From: Rhodospirillales bacterium
GTDB taxonomy: Bacteria > Pseudomonadota > Alphaproteobacteria > Rhodospirillales > JABHCV01
Length of the DNA: 22,985 bases
Direction of reading: 5' to 3'
Assembly (NCBI GenBank): GCA_016776705.1
Contig: JADHSW010000015.1
Coordinates: 1 to 22,985, forward strand
Under the pieces are notes generated by a model. It had not been told where the DNA came from, searched no databases, and was given only the letters and a program-made list of their open reading frames with translations. Position numbers and translations under genes: made by a program. Position 1 is the stretch's first letter; every line of letters starts with the position of its first letter. This document shows, piece by piece, positions 1 to 6,692 of this stretch.

Positions 1-1
1 A

Positions 2-484
2 CTGGTTACCGGCATTGATTTACCCGATTTAAGCCTGAAGCTCCTGCGTGAGAAAACCAGGAAAGCTGTTGAAAAAATTGGCCCGAGTGCGCAAGGCCGT
101 CCCGGTGTCATGGTCTTTGGTTGTGATTATGCGGCTGATACCAAAAGCATAACTAAAGATGGCGTCGCTGCGTTAAGCATGCCCTGCATCGGGATGCTGC
201 CGCCTTCCTTTATGGATTATACCCTGTCCCAGGACGGTGTTGACGGTGTCTTGATCACCGGCTGTCAGTCCTGTGACTGTTTCAGCCGCCTTGGCAACCG
301 CTGGACGGAAGAACGCATCGCCGGAGTTCGTGATCCCTATCTGCGCAAGCGGGTGTCGCGTGATCGGCTGAAAGTATTCTGGGCATCGCGTATTCAAGGT
401 GAGAACCTTTCGTCGAAAATTGACTCCTTCCGGGATTCACTTGCAGCCCTTGAATCCAAAGAAAAAAAGGGAGATGCAGCATGA
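2..484 (+). CDS. MvhD-type hydrogenase iron-sulfur subunit family protein (5' truncated)
   Basis: The open frame runs in from the left edge with no stop, so the N-terminus lies outside the window. The visible 160 residues look like the MvhD/HdrA-associated domain (methyl-viologen-reducing hydrogenase delta subunit), which in its known settings binds an iron-sulfur cluster and passes electrons to a partner. Cysteines sit where this family has them: GCDYA, then MPCIGM, then a GCQSCDC knot followed by RLGNRWTEERI. The family usually works with heterodisulfide reductase or hydrogenase, but no such gene is visible here. The stop overlaps the next start by four bases (ATGA), so the two are translationally coupled. 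The upstream part could carry ferredoxin or flavoprotein domains; that cannot be seen. The family call is fairly firm, the role in denitrification is inference. Confidence 0.75.
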   Translation: MVTGIDLPDLSLKLLREKTRKAVEKIGPSAQGRPGVMVFGCDYAADTKSITKDGVAALSMPCIGMLPPSFMDYTLSQDGVDGVLITGCQSCDCFSRLGNRWTEERIAGVRDPYLRKRVSRDRLKVFWASRIQGENLSSKIDSFRDSLAALESKEKKGDAA

Positions 485-1251
485 ATTTAAAAGGACTAAT
501 CCTCGCGGCGAACGAGTTTCTGGGCGTTAGCCCGGATTTCCCGATTTTTTCCTTTGTTCCGCTTGTTGTCTTCGGCCCGGTTTTCGTTCTGGTTCTTTAT
601 AACCTGGGATTGAAGCACATCATCAATCCATCGGCGGAAGTCAAGGAACAGAATCGTCTGCGCAAGGCCGATGAGGCCCGTGAAACTGCCGAACGCAAGC
701 AGAAGATGGACGACGCCGGAATGAAAATGAAGGCGACAAAGAAAACACCCCTGCAATTATTGGGGCAGGGTGCGACCTTTGCTGTGTTTGCTTTGGTCAT
801 TTCCTATTTTTCCACTTCTCCGGCCTATGTTGCCCATCCGCCGGAAAAGGCGCTGTTGAAGTTGAGCATGACCCATGCCGGCAAGCATGTGCAGGAGTGC
901 AAGAAGCGCAGCCGCGAGGAATTGGCGAAACTAGCAGCCAATATGCGCGCGCCCATGGATTGTTCGCGTGAACGCTGGCCTGTGATCGTCGATCTGGCCC
1001 TGGATGGCGAAAGAATCTTTACGGGCAGTGCTACGCCGACCGGTTTGTCGAAAGACGGGCATTCCAGTTTTTATGAGGGTTTTCCAGTTGTCACGGGAGT
1101 TCACACCATTTCGGTTGGCGTCTGGGATTCAAAAGCCAAGGCGGATAGTGACGATTTTGACTATGTCCTGAAACAGGAAGTCAATTTGAAACCTCAGGAA
1201 ATTCTCGTTATTAGCTTCGATAACGCAGCTGGACGCATCACCCTGGAATAA
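481..1251 (+). CDS. Conserved hypothetical two-helix membrane protein
   Basis: I do not recognise a named family. The 256-residue product has a hydrophobic helix near residues 21-45 and another near 96-116. A strongly charged, Lys/Arg/Glu-rich segment lies between them (about 50-90). A soluble C-terminal domain of about 140 residues follows, with two cysteines (in VQECKK and PMDCSR) and a GHSSFYEGFP motif. If both ends are outside, the charged loop is cytoplasmic and the C-terminal domain is periplasmic. The C-terminal part reads like a small beta-sandwich. The start overlaps the preceding iron-sulfur gene by ATGA, so the pair probably works together, perhaps as a membrane anchor or accessory factor. 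The 3' end is only six bases from the convergent hemerythrin gene. Coding status is firm; function is unknown. Confidence 0.8.
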   Translation: MNLKGLILAANEFLGVSPDFPIFSFVPLVVFGPVFVLVLYNLGLKHIINPSAEVKEQNRLRKADEARETAERKQKMDDAGMKMKATKKTPLQLLGQGATFAVFALVISYFSTSPAYVAHPPEKALLKLSMTHAGKHVQECKKRSREELAKLAANMRAPMDCSRERWPVIVDLALDGERIFTGSATPTGLSKDGHSSFYEGFPVVTGVHTISVGVWDSKAKADSDDFDYVLKQEVNLKPQEILVISFDNAAGRITLE

Positions 1252-1257
1252 TAGCCC

Positions 1258-1650
1258 TTATTCACCCATCATAGTGTGAAGGTCCTTGTCAAAGGACGCG
1301 AAATGAATGCCAAACCACGCGCTCAAGCGTTCGCTCAGGGCCGAGGCGGTGTCTAGTTCGCCTTTCTTTTCAACCGTATCCATGATGTCTAGGATTTCAT
1401 CAAGAAGGCGTTCATGATCCTGTTTATGGGGAATGTAGGCGGGATAATGCTGGTCGCGCATGATTTTTTCTTCAAGGGCGAAGTGAGCTTCAATCAAGGC
1501 ATGGATTTCGCCCAACGCCGCTAAAAGCGTTTCCTTCTCGCCGGTGCCATCCTCAAACACCTGATTGATGCTGGATATCATTGTTTGATGTTCAAAGTCG
1601 ATCGAGCGAAAACCGGTACGGTAGTCGTCTTTCCATTCCAATAACGCCAT
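1258..1650 (-). CDS. Bacteriohemerythrin (non-heme diiron protein)
   Basis: The product is a 130-residue single-domain hemerythrin, a four-helix protein with a diiron site that binds O2 and in some bacteria NO. All seven expected metal ligands are visible: H21, H56 and E60 (HxxxE), H75 and H79 (HxxxH), and H116 and D121 (HxxxxD). The N-terminus (ALLEWKDDYRTG) is typical of the family. I chose ATG at 1650 because it gives the usual length and has a GGAAA ribosome site just upstream. The longer open frame to 1809 runs into the cupredoxin gene and adds unrelated sequence. There is no signal peptide, so it should be cytoplasmic. It is the last gene of the nirS copy 1 unit, which suggests oxygen or NO handling during the switch to denitrification. 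That role is inference. Confidence 0.88.
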   Translation of the reverse strand: MALLEWKDDYRTGFRSIDFEHQTMISSINQVFEDGTGEKETLLAALGEIHALIEAHFALEEKIMRDQHYPAYIPHKQDHERLLDEILDIMDTVEKKGELDTASALSERLSAWFGIHFASFDKDLHTMMGE

Positions 1651-1709
1651 GTCTTTTTTTCCAGATTCTTTGTTGTTGTATAATGGATGAATGGGCAGCA
1701 CGCCCGGTT

Positions 1710-2150
1710 CTACTCGGTTACCGTCACGGAGCCAAGCATGCCTTCGTTTTCCCAGTGCGGGCCGCACAGGTATGGATAATTTCCCGAAGCCTGGAAAGAA
1801 AACTCCCATTGTTCTTCAGGAAAGAACCTTTCGGATTCATTGATTTTGGATTCTTTTAGCCAAACGCTGTGACTGGTTCTTTTATCAACGTTGACCCAGC
1901 GCACGGTGGTGCCCGTCTTGACCGTAAGGTCGCCCGGGCAAAAATGATATTTGTACAGCTTGACGATGACGGTACCGTCATCCTTGGTCCCGGGAAACAG
2001 CTCTGCGTAACGTTCGTCAGCCTGGGCGCAGACCTTGGCCCTTTTGGCGGCCTTTTCGTCATCGGTAATGTCCGCAAAGGCTGGAGCCGCCGCCAGGGCG
2101 GCGGCTCCAATTATAAGGAATGCTGCTGTCTGGCTACTTCTTGATTGCAT
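1710..2150 (-). CDS. Periplasmic cupredoxin (type 1 copper electron carrier)
   Basis: The 146-residue protein begins with a Sec signal peptide (hydrophobic stretch about 9-24, cleavage near AFA-D). It ends in a cupredoxin fold with type 1 copper ligands H94 (TSHSVW), C129, H132 and M138 in the pattern CxxHx5M. Two further cysteines, C41 and C71, could form a disulfide. This arrangement fits plastocyanin/pseudoazurin-like electron carriers, several of which deliver electrons to nitrite or nitrous oxide reductases. I placed the start at 2150, which overlaps the end of the upstream multiheme gene by 17 bases and gives a clean signal peptide; the longer frame to 2282 does not. Its position behind nirS copy 1 and the multiheme fusion suggests it shuttles electrons to that reductase. 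The fold is firm, the partner is inferred. Confidence 0.85.
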   Translation of the reverse strand: MQSRSSQTAAFLIIGAAALAAAPAFADITDDEKAAKRAKVCAQADERYAELFPGTKDDGTVIVKLYKYHFCPGDLTVKTGTTVRWVNVDKRTSHSVWLKESKINESERFFPEEQWEFSFQASGNYPYLCGPHWENEGMLGSVTVTE

Positions 2151-3867
2151 TGATCTCCGCTTCCGGATTGTCGAGCCCGATCTTGTATTCCAAAGACACA
2201 TGATGGAAACGGGCTGAGGTATAGTCATCATGAATGGCAAATCCCATGGTGTAGATGTTTCCTGGCTCGAAACTGACCCCACCGGCCTTGTCGGACTTCA
2301 ACGGGCGGGTGATTGTGACCGTCCATTTGCCGTCCGTCAGGGTGCCTGTGGATGTAACCTTGTCCGAAGGCCCAAGAACCCGCTGGGCCATGATACGACC
2401 GTCCTCTGCCTTGTCAGAGCCACTGACATAGCGCGTCAGGTCCATATAAACGCCCTCTGCCAACTTGGTGTCCAATTCGCCCTTTTCAAGGAGTTTGTCC
2501 CAACCACCTCGCGGTTTGTCGTTCTTTCCCTTGTATTCAAGTTCGCTACGGCTATCGGGGATGTACTTGGTGATGCCGTCATTGGTGTCAATGATTGCCG
2601 ACACTGCGCCAGCGCCGGATAAGGCGTCCGCTTTCGGTGCATCAGGCATATAACGGGAATCATGGTGGCAGGTGGACCAGCAACCGGTATAACCGGCGAC
2701 TTCGACCTTGCCGTCATCAAACATGACAGCCAGTTTGATCTGATTTTTCGGATCCATTTTGCCGCCATCGGCGAAAGGAACCGGAGTATGTCCCGCATCC
2801 GGCCATTCAAAGCGCAGGGACAGGTTTTCACCGTCATGCATGGCTTTGACGTTTACCGGAATGGAGCCGCGTTTTCCGGGAATTGGCGTCGATTCGGCTT
2901 TTTCGCCAGTGACGATTTTTGCGCCCATGGCCGCGGTTTCAGTTTTATGGCATTCGCTGCAACGGTCATTTGCCTTGCGCACTGCGCGCCCGCCACCGTG
3001 GTCCTTGCCGTTCAAAATCCATTCATAGGAAGCCTGTCCGGGATAGAACAGGACGATTTCCTGGGCTGGAACATCATCCCAATTGGCATTGTCAACGGGA
3101 ACAGCAGATGCGCCGGAGGGCGCTTTGACGGCGTCTTCAGCGGCCTTCTTGGCTGCTTCTTCCGCAGCTTTGGCAGCAGCCTCGGCGGCGGCGGCTTCGG
3201 CGGCCAATCTAGCTTCTTCGGCGGCAGCCTTCTGGGCCGCTTCTTCGGCTTTCGAAATCAGGCGTCTGCTGTCGGGTTTTCCGTCGTAGGGATTGTCATC
3301 TTCATCAAGCAGTTTGTGAACGGGCCTGTGGGCGATCCCTTTGTGGCAGTCGATGCAGGTCTCGTTGTTCTCACGCGCCGTGCTGTGGCGCTTCCAGGCC
3401 CGCTGCTGTTGTTTCGTGTCGGTCATGGCGTCCCAGGAATGGCAGTTGCGGCATTCGCGGGAGTCTGTTTCCTTCATCGCCTTCCAGACATTCTTGGCCA
3501 GGGTCAGGCGGTTGTCCTCGAACTTTTCGGGGGTGTCAATGGTGCCAAGGGCTTTATGAAGAAGCTCATTGGACGCCTGAATTTTACGAACCATTTTATG
3601 CACCCAAGGGTCGGGAACATGACAATCCGAACAGGTGGCGCGCACACCGGTCCGGTTCTTGTAATGGATGGTTTCCTTATATTCCTCGTAGACGTTTTCT
3701 TCCATCTCGTGGCAGGAAACACAAAATTGCAGGGTATTGGTTTCTTCCATGACGGTATTGAAACCGCCCCAAAAGACGATACCGGCAATGCCGCCGATAA
3801 GGAAAATACTGCCCCAGGAGTATTTGGCTGATGGTGAGAAAAACCACTGACGGAATAATTTGAACAT
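2134..3867 (-). CDS. NapC/NirT tetraheme cytochrome fused to ethylbenzene-dehydrogenase-like heme domain
   Basis: The 577-residue protein has three parts. Residues 1-200 are a NapC/NirT-type quinol dehydrogenase: a membrane anchor (about 18-38) then four CxxCH heme sites at C49, C79, C139 and C171. Residues about 205-248 are an Ala/Glu/Lys-rich, probably helical linker. Residues about 260-577 resemble the ethylbenzene dehydrogenase/DMSO reductase gamma heme-binding family. This last part carries a fifth CxxCH at C303 and a sixth, oddly spaced site C396-WST-C400-H401. It probably oxidises quinol in the membrane and moves electrons across a long periplasmic reach. A ribosome site (AAGGG) precedes ATG 3867. 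It lies between nirS copy 1 and the cupredoxin, so it is the likely electron entry for that reductase. Domain calls are good; electron route and heme count are inference. Confidence 0.87.
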   Translation of the reverse strand: MFKLFRQWFFSPSAKYSWGSIFLIGGIAGIVFWGGFNTVMEETNTLQFCVSCHEMEENVYEEYKETIHYKNRTGVRATCSDCHVPDPWVHKMVRKIQASNELLHKALGTIDTPEKFEDNRLTLAKNVWKAMKETDSRECRNCHSWDAMTDTKQQQRAWKRHSTARENNETCIDCHKGIAHRPVHKLLDEDDNPYDGKPDSRRLISKAEEAAQKAAAEEARLAAEAAAAEAAAKAAEEAAKKAAEDAVKAPSGASAVPVDNANWDDVPAQEIVLFYPGQASYEWILNGKDHGGGRAVRKANDRCSECHKTETAAMGAKIVTGEKAESTPIPGKRGSIPVNVKAMHDGENLSLRFEWPDAGHTPVPFADGGKMDPKNQIKLAVMFDDGKVEVAGYTGCWSTCHHDSRYMPDAPKADALSGAGAVSAIIDTNDGITKYIPDSRSELEYKGKNDKPRGGWDKLLEKGELDTKLAEGVYMDLTRYVSGSDKAEDGRIMAQRVLGPSDKVTSTGTLTDGKWTVTITRPLKSDKAGGVSFEPGNIYTMGFAIHDDYTSARFHHVSLEYKIGLDNPEAEINAIKK

Positions 3868-3973
3868 CTTCTACCCTTACTGCTACTGCCTCGCTCGCAG
3901 GTTGAACGCCACGGCCTAAATAGCCGAACAAATGAAAAAATAAAAATAGAAAAAAATATAATAATCAGATTAA

Positions 3974-4005
3974 AGGAGGCGGGAATGATTAAATTCCCGC
4001 CTCCT
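3974..4005 (-). terminator. Strong hairpin downstream of nirS copy 1
   Basis: A perfect 13-bp stem (3974-3986 with 3993-4005) has a 6-base loop. It begins 28 bases past the nirS copy 1 stop. Reading the minus strand, the stem is followed by a T-rich but interrupted tract, including a seven-T run near 3943-3957. It could be a partial rho-independent terminator or a 3' mRNA-stabilising structure, lowering expression of the downstream fusion cytochrome relative to nirS. The rest of the 165-base gap is AT-rich, with no other signal I can support. Confidence 0.75.
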
Positions 4006-4032
4006 CAATCTGTCGTCATAGAACCTTAAATA

Positions 4033-5643
4033 TTAGGTCCTGTGATGAACGCGGTTGGAAACGTTGAACTTACCTGTCGGTGTTTCCAGACCCTTGATCC
4101 TGGTGATTTCTTCCAGTGTTTTCGTATCGTACACAACGATTTCACCCTTCAACCAGTTTTTCTTGCCGCCACGAACCCAGACAGAGACCCAGAATTCGGA
4201 TCCACTTGCATTGAATTCAGTATGCACGGCGAGGGCCGTTTCCATTTCCGTGACCCGAATGGTCTTGACGATTTTGCCAGTCTTCTTGTCCAGGACTTTA
4301 ATAGCCTGCTGGACTTCGGGATCAGGATGCTTTGTTTGATCGGCAATCACGTAGTCAGAATTCGGGTGTGTTCTGATGAACAGGCCCGGTCCGTCTGTTT
4401 CAACCGAATAGCACTTCTTCCATGCCTGGTCGGCGTGACCTTTGGGATCGTTACCCCAAACCGTGATTTTGCCTTCGCCCAGGTGGACGGTAGCGCCAAC
4501 AGGACCACATTTCGGGTCAACCCAGTTGGCGCCCGGTCCCGGGTGAGGCTTTTTGCCGGTTTCAAGCGAACCAACAGCCTTACGGGTTTCGGTGTCAACA
4601 AATTCCATGCGGTCGGAAGCGTTTGCCGCAATCTGGAAGTAACGCTGGGTCGGATCGAAGAAGCCGTCATGCAGGAACTTGTGGGTGTTGATCTGCTCAA
4701 TGCGCAGATTGTCCAGATCGGAATAGTCGACCTGCCACATTTGTCCCAATTCCTTGACGGCAACCATCCAGGTCGGGGCGTTCGGTGTGTTGTAAATAGC
4801 TGCAACACGGGCTTCGTTGACATATTCGCCATCGATGTTGACACCACGTGTGGAGACCACTTTCAGCGGTTCCATGGTTTCAGCATCCAGGATAACGAAG
4901 TGCGGCGGCCAGTAACCACCACCAATGACGTATTTGTCTTTCCATTCTCCGTAATGGGAAACGGCGACGTCACGGGCGTCGGATGCCACCTGCGCGGTTG
5001 CTACAACCATCGGCGGGTCCATCCACAGATCGATTTTGGACATAAGGCCATCACGACCTTGGGTGAACCAGAAGCGGCCATCGGATGATTCTTTCATCAC
5101 GTGAATGGCGTAGCCGGTGCCGAGCTTGGTGACGATTTCCTTGGTGTCGCCGTCGATAATGCCGATTTTGCCGGCGTCACGAAGGATGACCATGAAGAAG
5201 TTTTCCCAATTGCGGGAATGCATGGGCTTCTTCGGATAATCGGCTGGCTTTATGTAGGTTTTCCAGCGCTTTTTCATTTCAGCCAGGCCAAGTTCGGCTG
5301 GCGGAGGGACATCCATCTGAATGTAGGTGGCGACTTTGGAGATCTCTTCCTTGGAGAACAGGTCATCAAAGTTGTTCATGCCGCCTTCGGTGCCCAACGC
5401 GATGATTTTTTCAAGACGCGCCTGCCCCAGTTTCATGGTGTCCTTCGGAAGAAGGCTCTTACCAGTAGCGCCTTTACGGAGCACACCATGACAACCAGCA
5501 CAACGCTGGAAGTAAAGAGTTTTTGCTTCTTCAAAATCGGCCTCGGATAGTGTCGGTTCAGCCGCGAGTGCTGAGCCCGGTAAGCCGATATAGGCAAATC
5601 CGGCCAAAGCAAGTGCGGATGCCATTAACGGTAGTTTCCTCAT
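4033..5643 (-). CDS. nirS: Cytochrome cd1 nitrite reductase, divergent copy 1
   Basis: The 536-residue periplasmic enzyme reduces nitrite to NO. A Sec signal peptide (cleavage near residue 28, ALA-A) is followed by a cytochrome c domain with C48-AG-C51-H52 and probable axial M89. The eight-bladed d1 propeller keeps the proximal heme d1 ligand H181 (GYAIHV) and both distal catalytic histidines, H325 (FLHDG) and H367 (KPHPGPGAN). It is clearly different from copy 2 at 21249. Here GGMPNW becomes GGMNNF, and HPKYGPVWSTSHLG becomes DPKCGPVGATVHLG with an extra cysteine. The C-terminus is NRVHHRT instead of NTQHDIY. It heads a unit with its own multiheme cytochrome and cupredoxin, under the Fnr/Dnr-like box at 5718. 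All catalytic residues are present, so activity is likely. Whether its substrate range matches copy 2 is unknown. Confidence 0.93.
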   Translation of the reverse strand: MRKLPLMASALALAGFAYIGLPGSALAAEPTLSEADFEEAKTLYFQRCAGCHGVLRKGATGKSLLPKDTMKLGQARLEKIIALGTEGGMNNFDDLFSKEEISKVATYIQMDVPPPAELGLAEMKKRWKTYIKPADYPKKPMHSRNWENFFMVILRDAGKIGIIDGDTKEIVTKLGTGYAIHVMKESSDGRFWFTQGRDGLMSKIDLWMDPPMVVATAQVASDARDVAVSHYGEWKDKYVIGGGYWPPHFVILDAETMEPLKVVSTRGVNIDGEYVNEARVAAIYNTPNAPTWMVAVKELGQMWQVDYSDLDNLRIEQINTHKFLHDGFFDPTQRYFQIAANASDRMEFVDTETRKAVGSLETGKKPHPGPGANWVDPKCGPVGATVHLGEGKITVWGNDPKGHADQAWKKCYSVETDGPGLFIRTHPNSDYVIADQTKHPDPEVQQAIKVLDKKTGKIVKTIRVTEMETALAVHTEFNASGSEFWVSVWVRGGKKNWLKGEIVVYDTKTLEEITRIKGLETPTGKFNVSNRVHHRT

Positions 5644-5717
5644 TGTATAGTGCCTCCATGAGCAAGTAATACATTCTAGATACCCCGATCAAATATCACC
5701 ATGTACTATTTAGGGCT

Positions 5718-5731
5718 TTGACTGTCGTCAA
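5718..5731. promoter_or_regulatory. Fnr/Dnr/Nnr-type operator between nirS copy 1 and nirE
   Basis: TTGAC-TGTC-GTCAA is a perfect inverted repeat of the Crp/Fnr-family half-site (Fnr consensus TTGAT-N4-ATCAA). Its centre lies 81 bases from the nirS copy 1 start. A class II promoter would put the nirS start site near 5683, with a GATATT -10 box on the minus strand at 5692-5697, correctly placed. In the other direction it would serve nirE, with transcription starting near 5766. It probably responds to low oxygen or NO. Confidence 0.8.
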
Positions 5732-5835
5732 TTCTCAAAACTCAAGTGCATGTTACCGATATGACTCAAATTTGGCGTCTTGGTCGCCCTGGCGGGCAAG
5801 ATGCGGCTGAAAACTTTTGTCGGAGGGACGACGAC

Positions 5836-6645
5836 GTGAGGGAAAAGGCGACTGTATATCTTGTGGGGGCAGGGCCGGGAGATCCTGATTTATTGACGAT
5901 CAAGGCCTTGAAAGCCCTGAAAGAGGCAGATGTGGTTGTCTACGATCGTCTGGTTTCATCAGAAATTCTTGACCTTGTCGGACCCGGCGTCACGCGCATC
6001 TTTGTCGGCAAGGCGGCAAACAATCACCACCTTCCCCAGGAAGAAATCAATGAATTGCTGGTCAAACTGGCTCAGAGCAACCACACGGTGGTCAGGCTCA
6101 AGGGCGGCGACCCCTTTATTTTTGGGCGGGGCAGCGAAGAAGCCGAGGAACTGGCCCGCCACGGCGTTCCTTTTGAAGTTGTGCCTGGCGTAACGGCGGC
6201 TTCCGGCATCAGCGCGGCTTTGGGCGTTCCGTTGACCCATCGCGGCCTTTCAACGGGTGTGCGATTTGTAACCGGCCACGCCCGTGCCGGTGAGGAACTG
6301 GAACTTAACTGGAAAAGCCTGGCCGACGAGCAGACGACTCTTGTCTTCTATATGGGACTTTCCAGCCTTCCCGATATTTCCAAAAACCTGATCGAACAGG
6401 GTATGTCACCGGAAACCCCGGCGGCGGCGATTTCCAAAGGCACCACCGAAGGGCAGCGCCAGTGTGTCAGTACCCTTGCTGAACTGCCGTTGATGGTCAA
6501 GGATCTTGATCTGCCATCGCCCGTACTTTTGGTCGTGGGCAAGGTACTTGGTCTGGCTCATATGCTGAATTGGCAAGATGTGATTTACGAAGATGCCTTC
6601 AGTGAGCTAGAACTTCCCGAAGCGACGGCTTCAAGCGCACAGTAA
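5836..6645 (+). CDS. nirE: Uroporphyrinogen-III C-methyltransferase (SUMT), heme d1 pathway
   Basis: The 269-residue cytoplasmic enzyme transfers two methyl groups from S-adenosylmethionine to uroporphyrinogen III, giving precorrin-2, the branch point to heme d1, siroheme and cobalamin. Family motifs are clear: VGAGPGDPDLLT near the N-terminus, RLKGGDPFIFGRG, and VVPGVTAASG followed by LTHRG. I chose GTG at 5836 because a GGAGGG ribosome site sits eight bases upstream and the protein then begins just before the first family motif. The longer frame from 5746 adds residues unlike the family and would start upstream of the transcription start predicted from the operator at 5718. Being divergent from nirS and followed 47 bases later by nirN favours the dedicated nirE role over cobA. 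The reaction is firm, the symbol less so. Confidence 0.88.
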   Translation: MREKATVYLVGAGPGDPDLLTIKALKALKEADVVVYDRLVSSEILDLVGPGVTRIFVGKAANNHHLPQEEINELLVKLAQSNHTVVRLKGGDPFIFGRGSEEAEELARHGVPFEVVPGVTAASGISAALGVPLTHRGLSTGVRFVTGHARAGEELELNWKSLADEQTTLVFYMGLSSLPDISKNLIEQGMSPETPAAAISKGTTEGQRQCVSTLAELPLMVKDLDLPSPVLLVVGKVLGLAHMLNWQDVIYEDAFSELELPEATASSAQ

Positions 6646-6692
6646 TTGCGTTTTCTGCGGCCCGAAGCTCCAAATTTTAGACTCTGGAAAGT

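Noticed and set aside
1585..1595. TTGATGTTCAA as another Fnr-type box
   Set aside because: The half-sites are separated by one base instead of four and it lies inside the hemerythrin coding region.
1651..1809. An N-terminal extension of the hemerythrin frame
   Set aside because: It would overlap the cupredoxin gene, and the internal ATG at 1650 gives the family length and has a ribosome site.
3120..3255. The Ala/Glu/Lys-rich stretch as a frameshift or low-complexity artefact
   Set aside because: The frame is open on both sides and joins two recognisable domains; such linkers are common in fused periplasmic proteins.
2662..3831. A 389-codon plus-strand frame opposite the multiheme fusion gene
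   Set aside because: It is antisense to a gene with clear heme motifs; its Gly/Phe-rich translation is what reverse-reading an Ala/Glu-rich linker gives.
4042..5088. A 348-codon plus-strand frame opposite nirS copy 1
   Set aside because: It is fully antisense to a gene with all NirS catalytic residues, and has no family motif or ribosome site.
5746..5835. An N-terminal extension of nirE from a GTG at 5746
   Set aside because: There is no ribosome site, the extra residues are unlike SUMT, and it would begin upstream of the transcription start implied by the operator at 5718.
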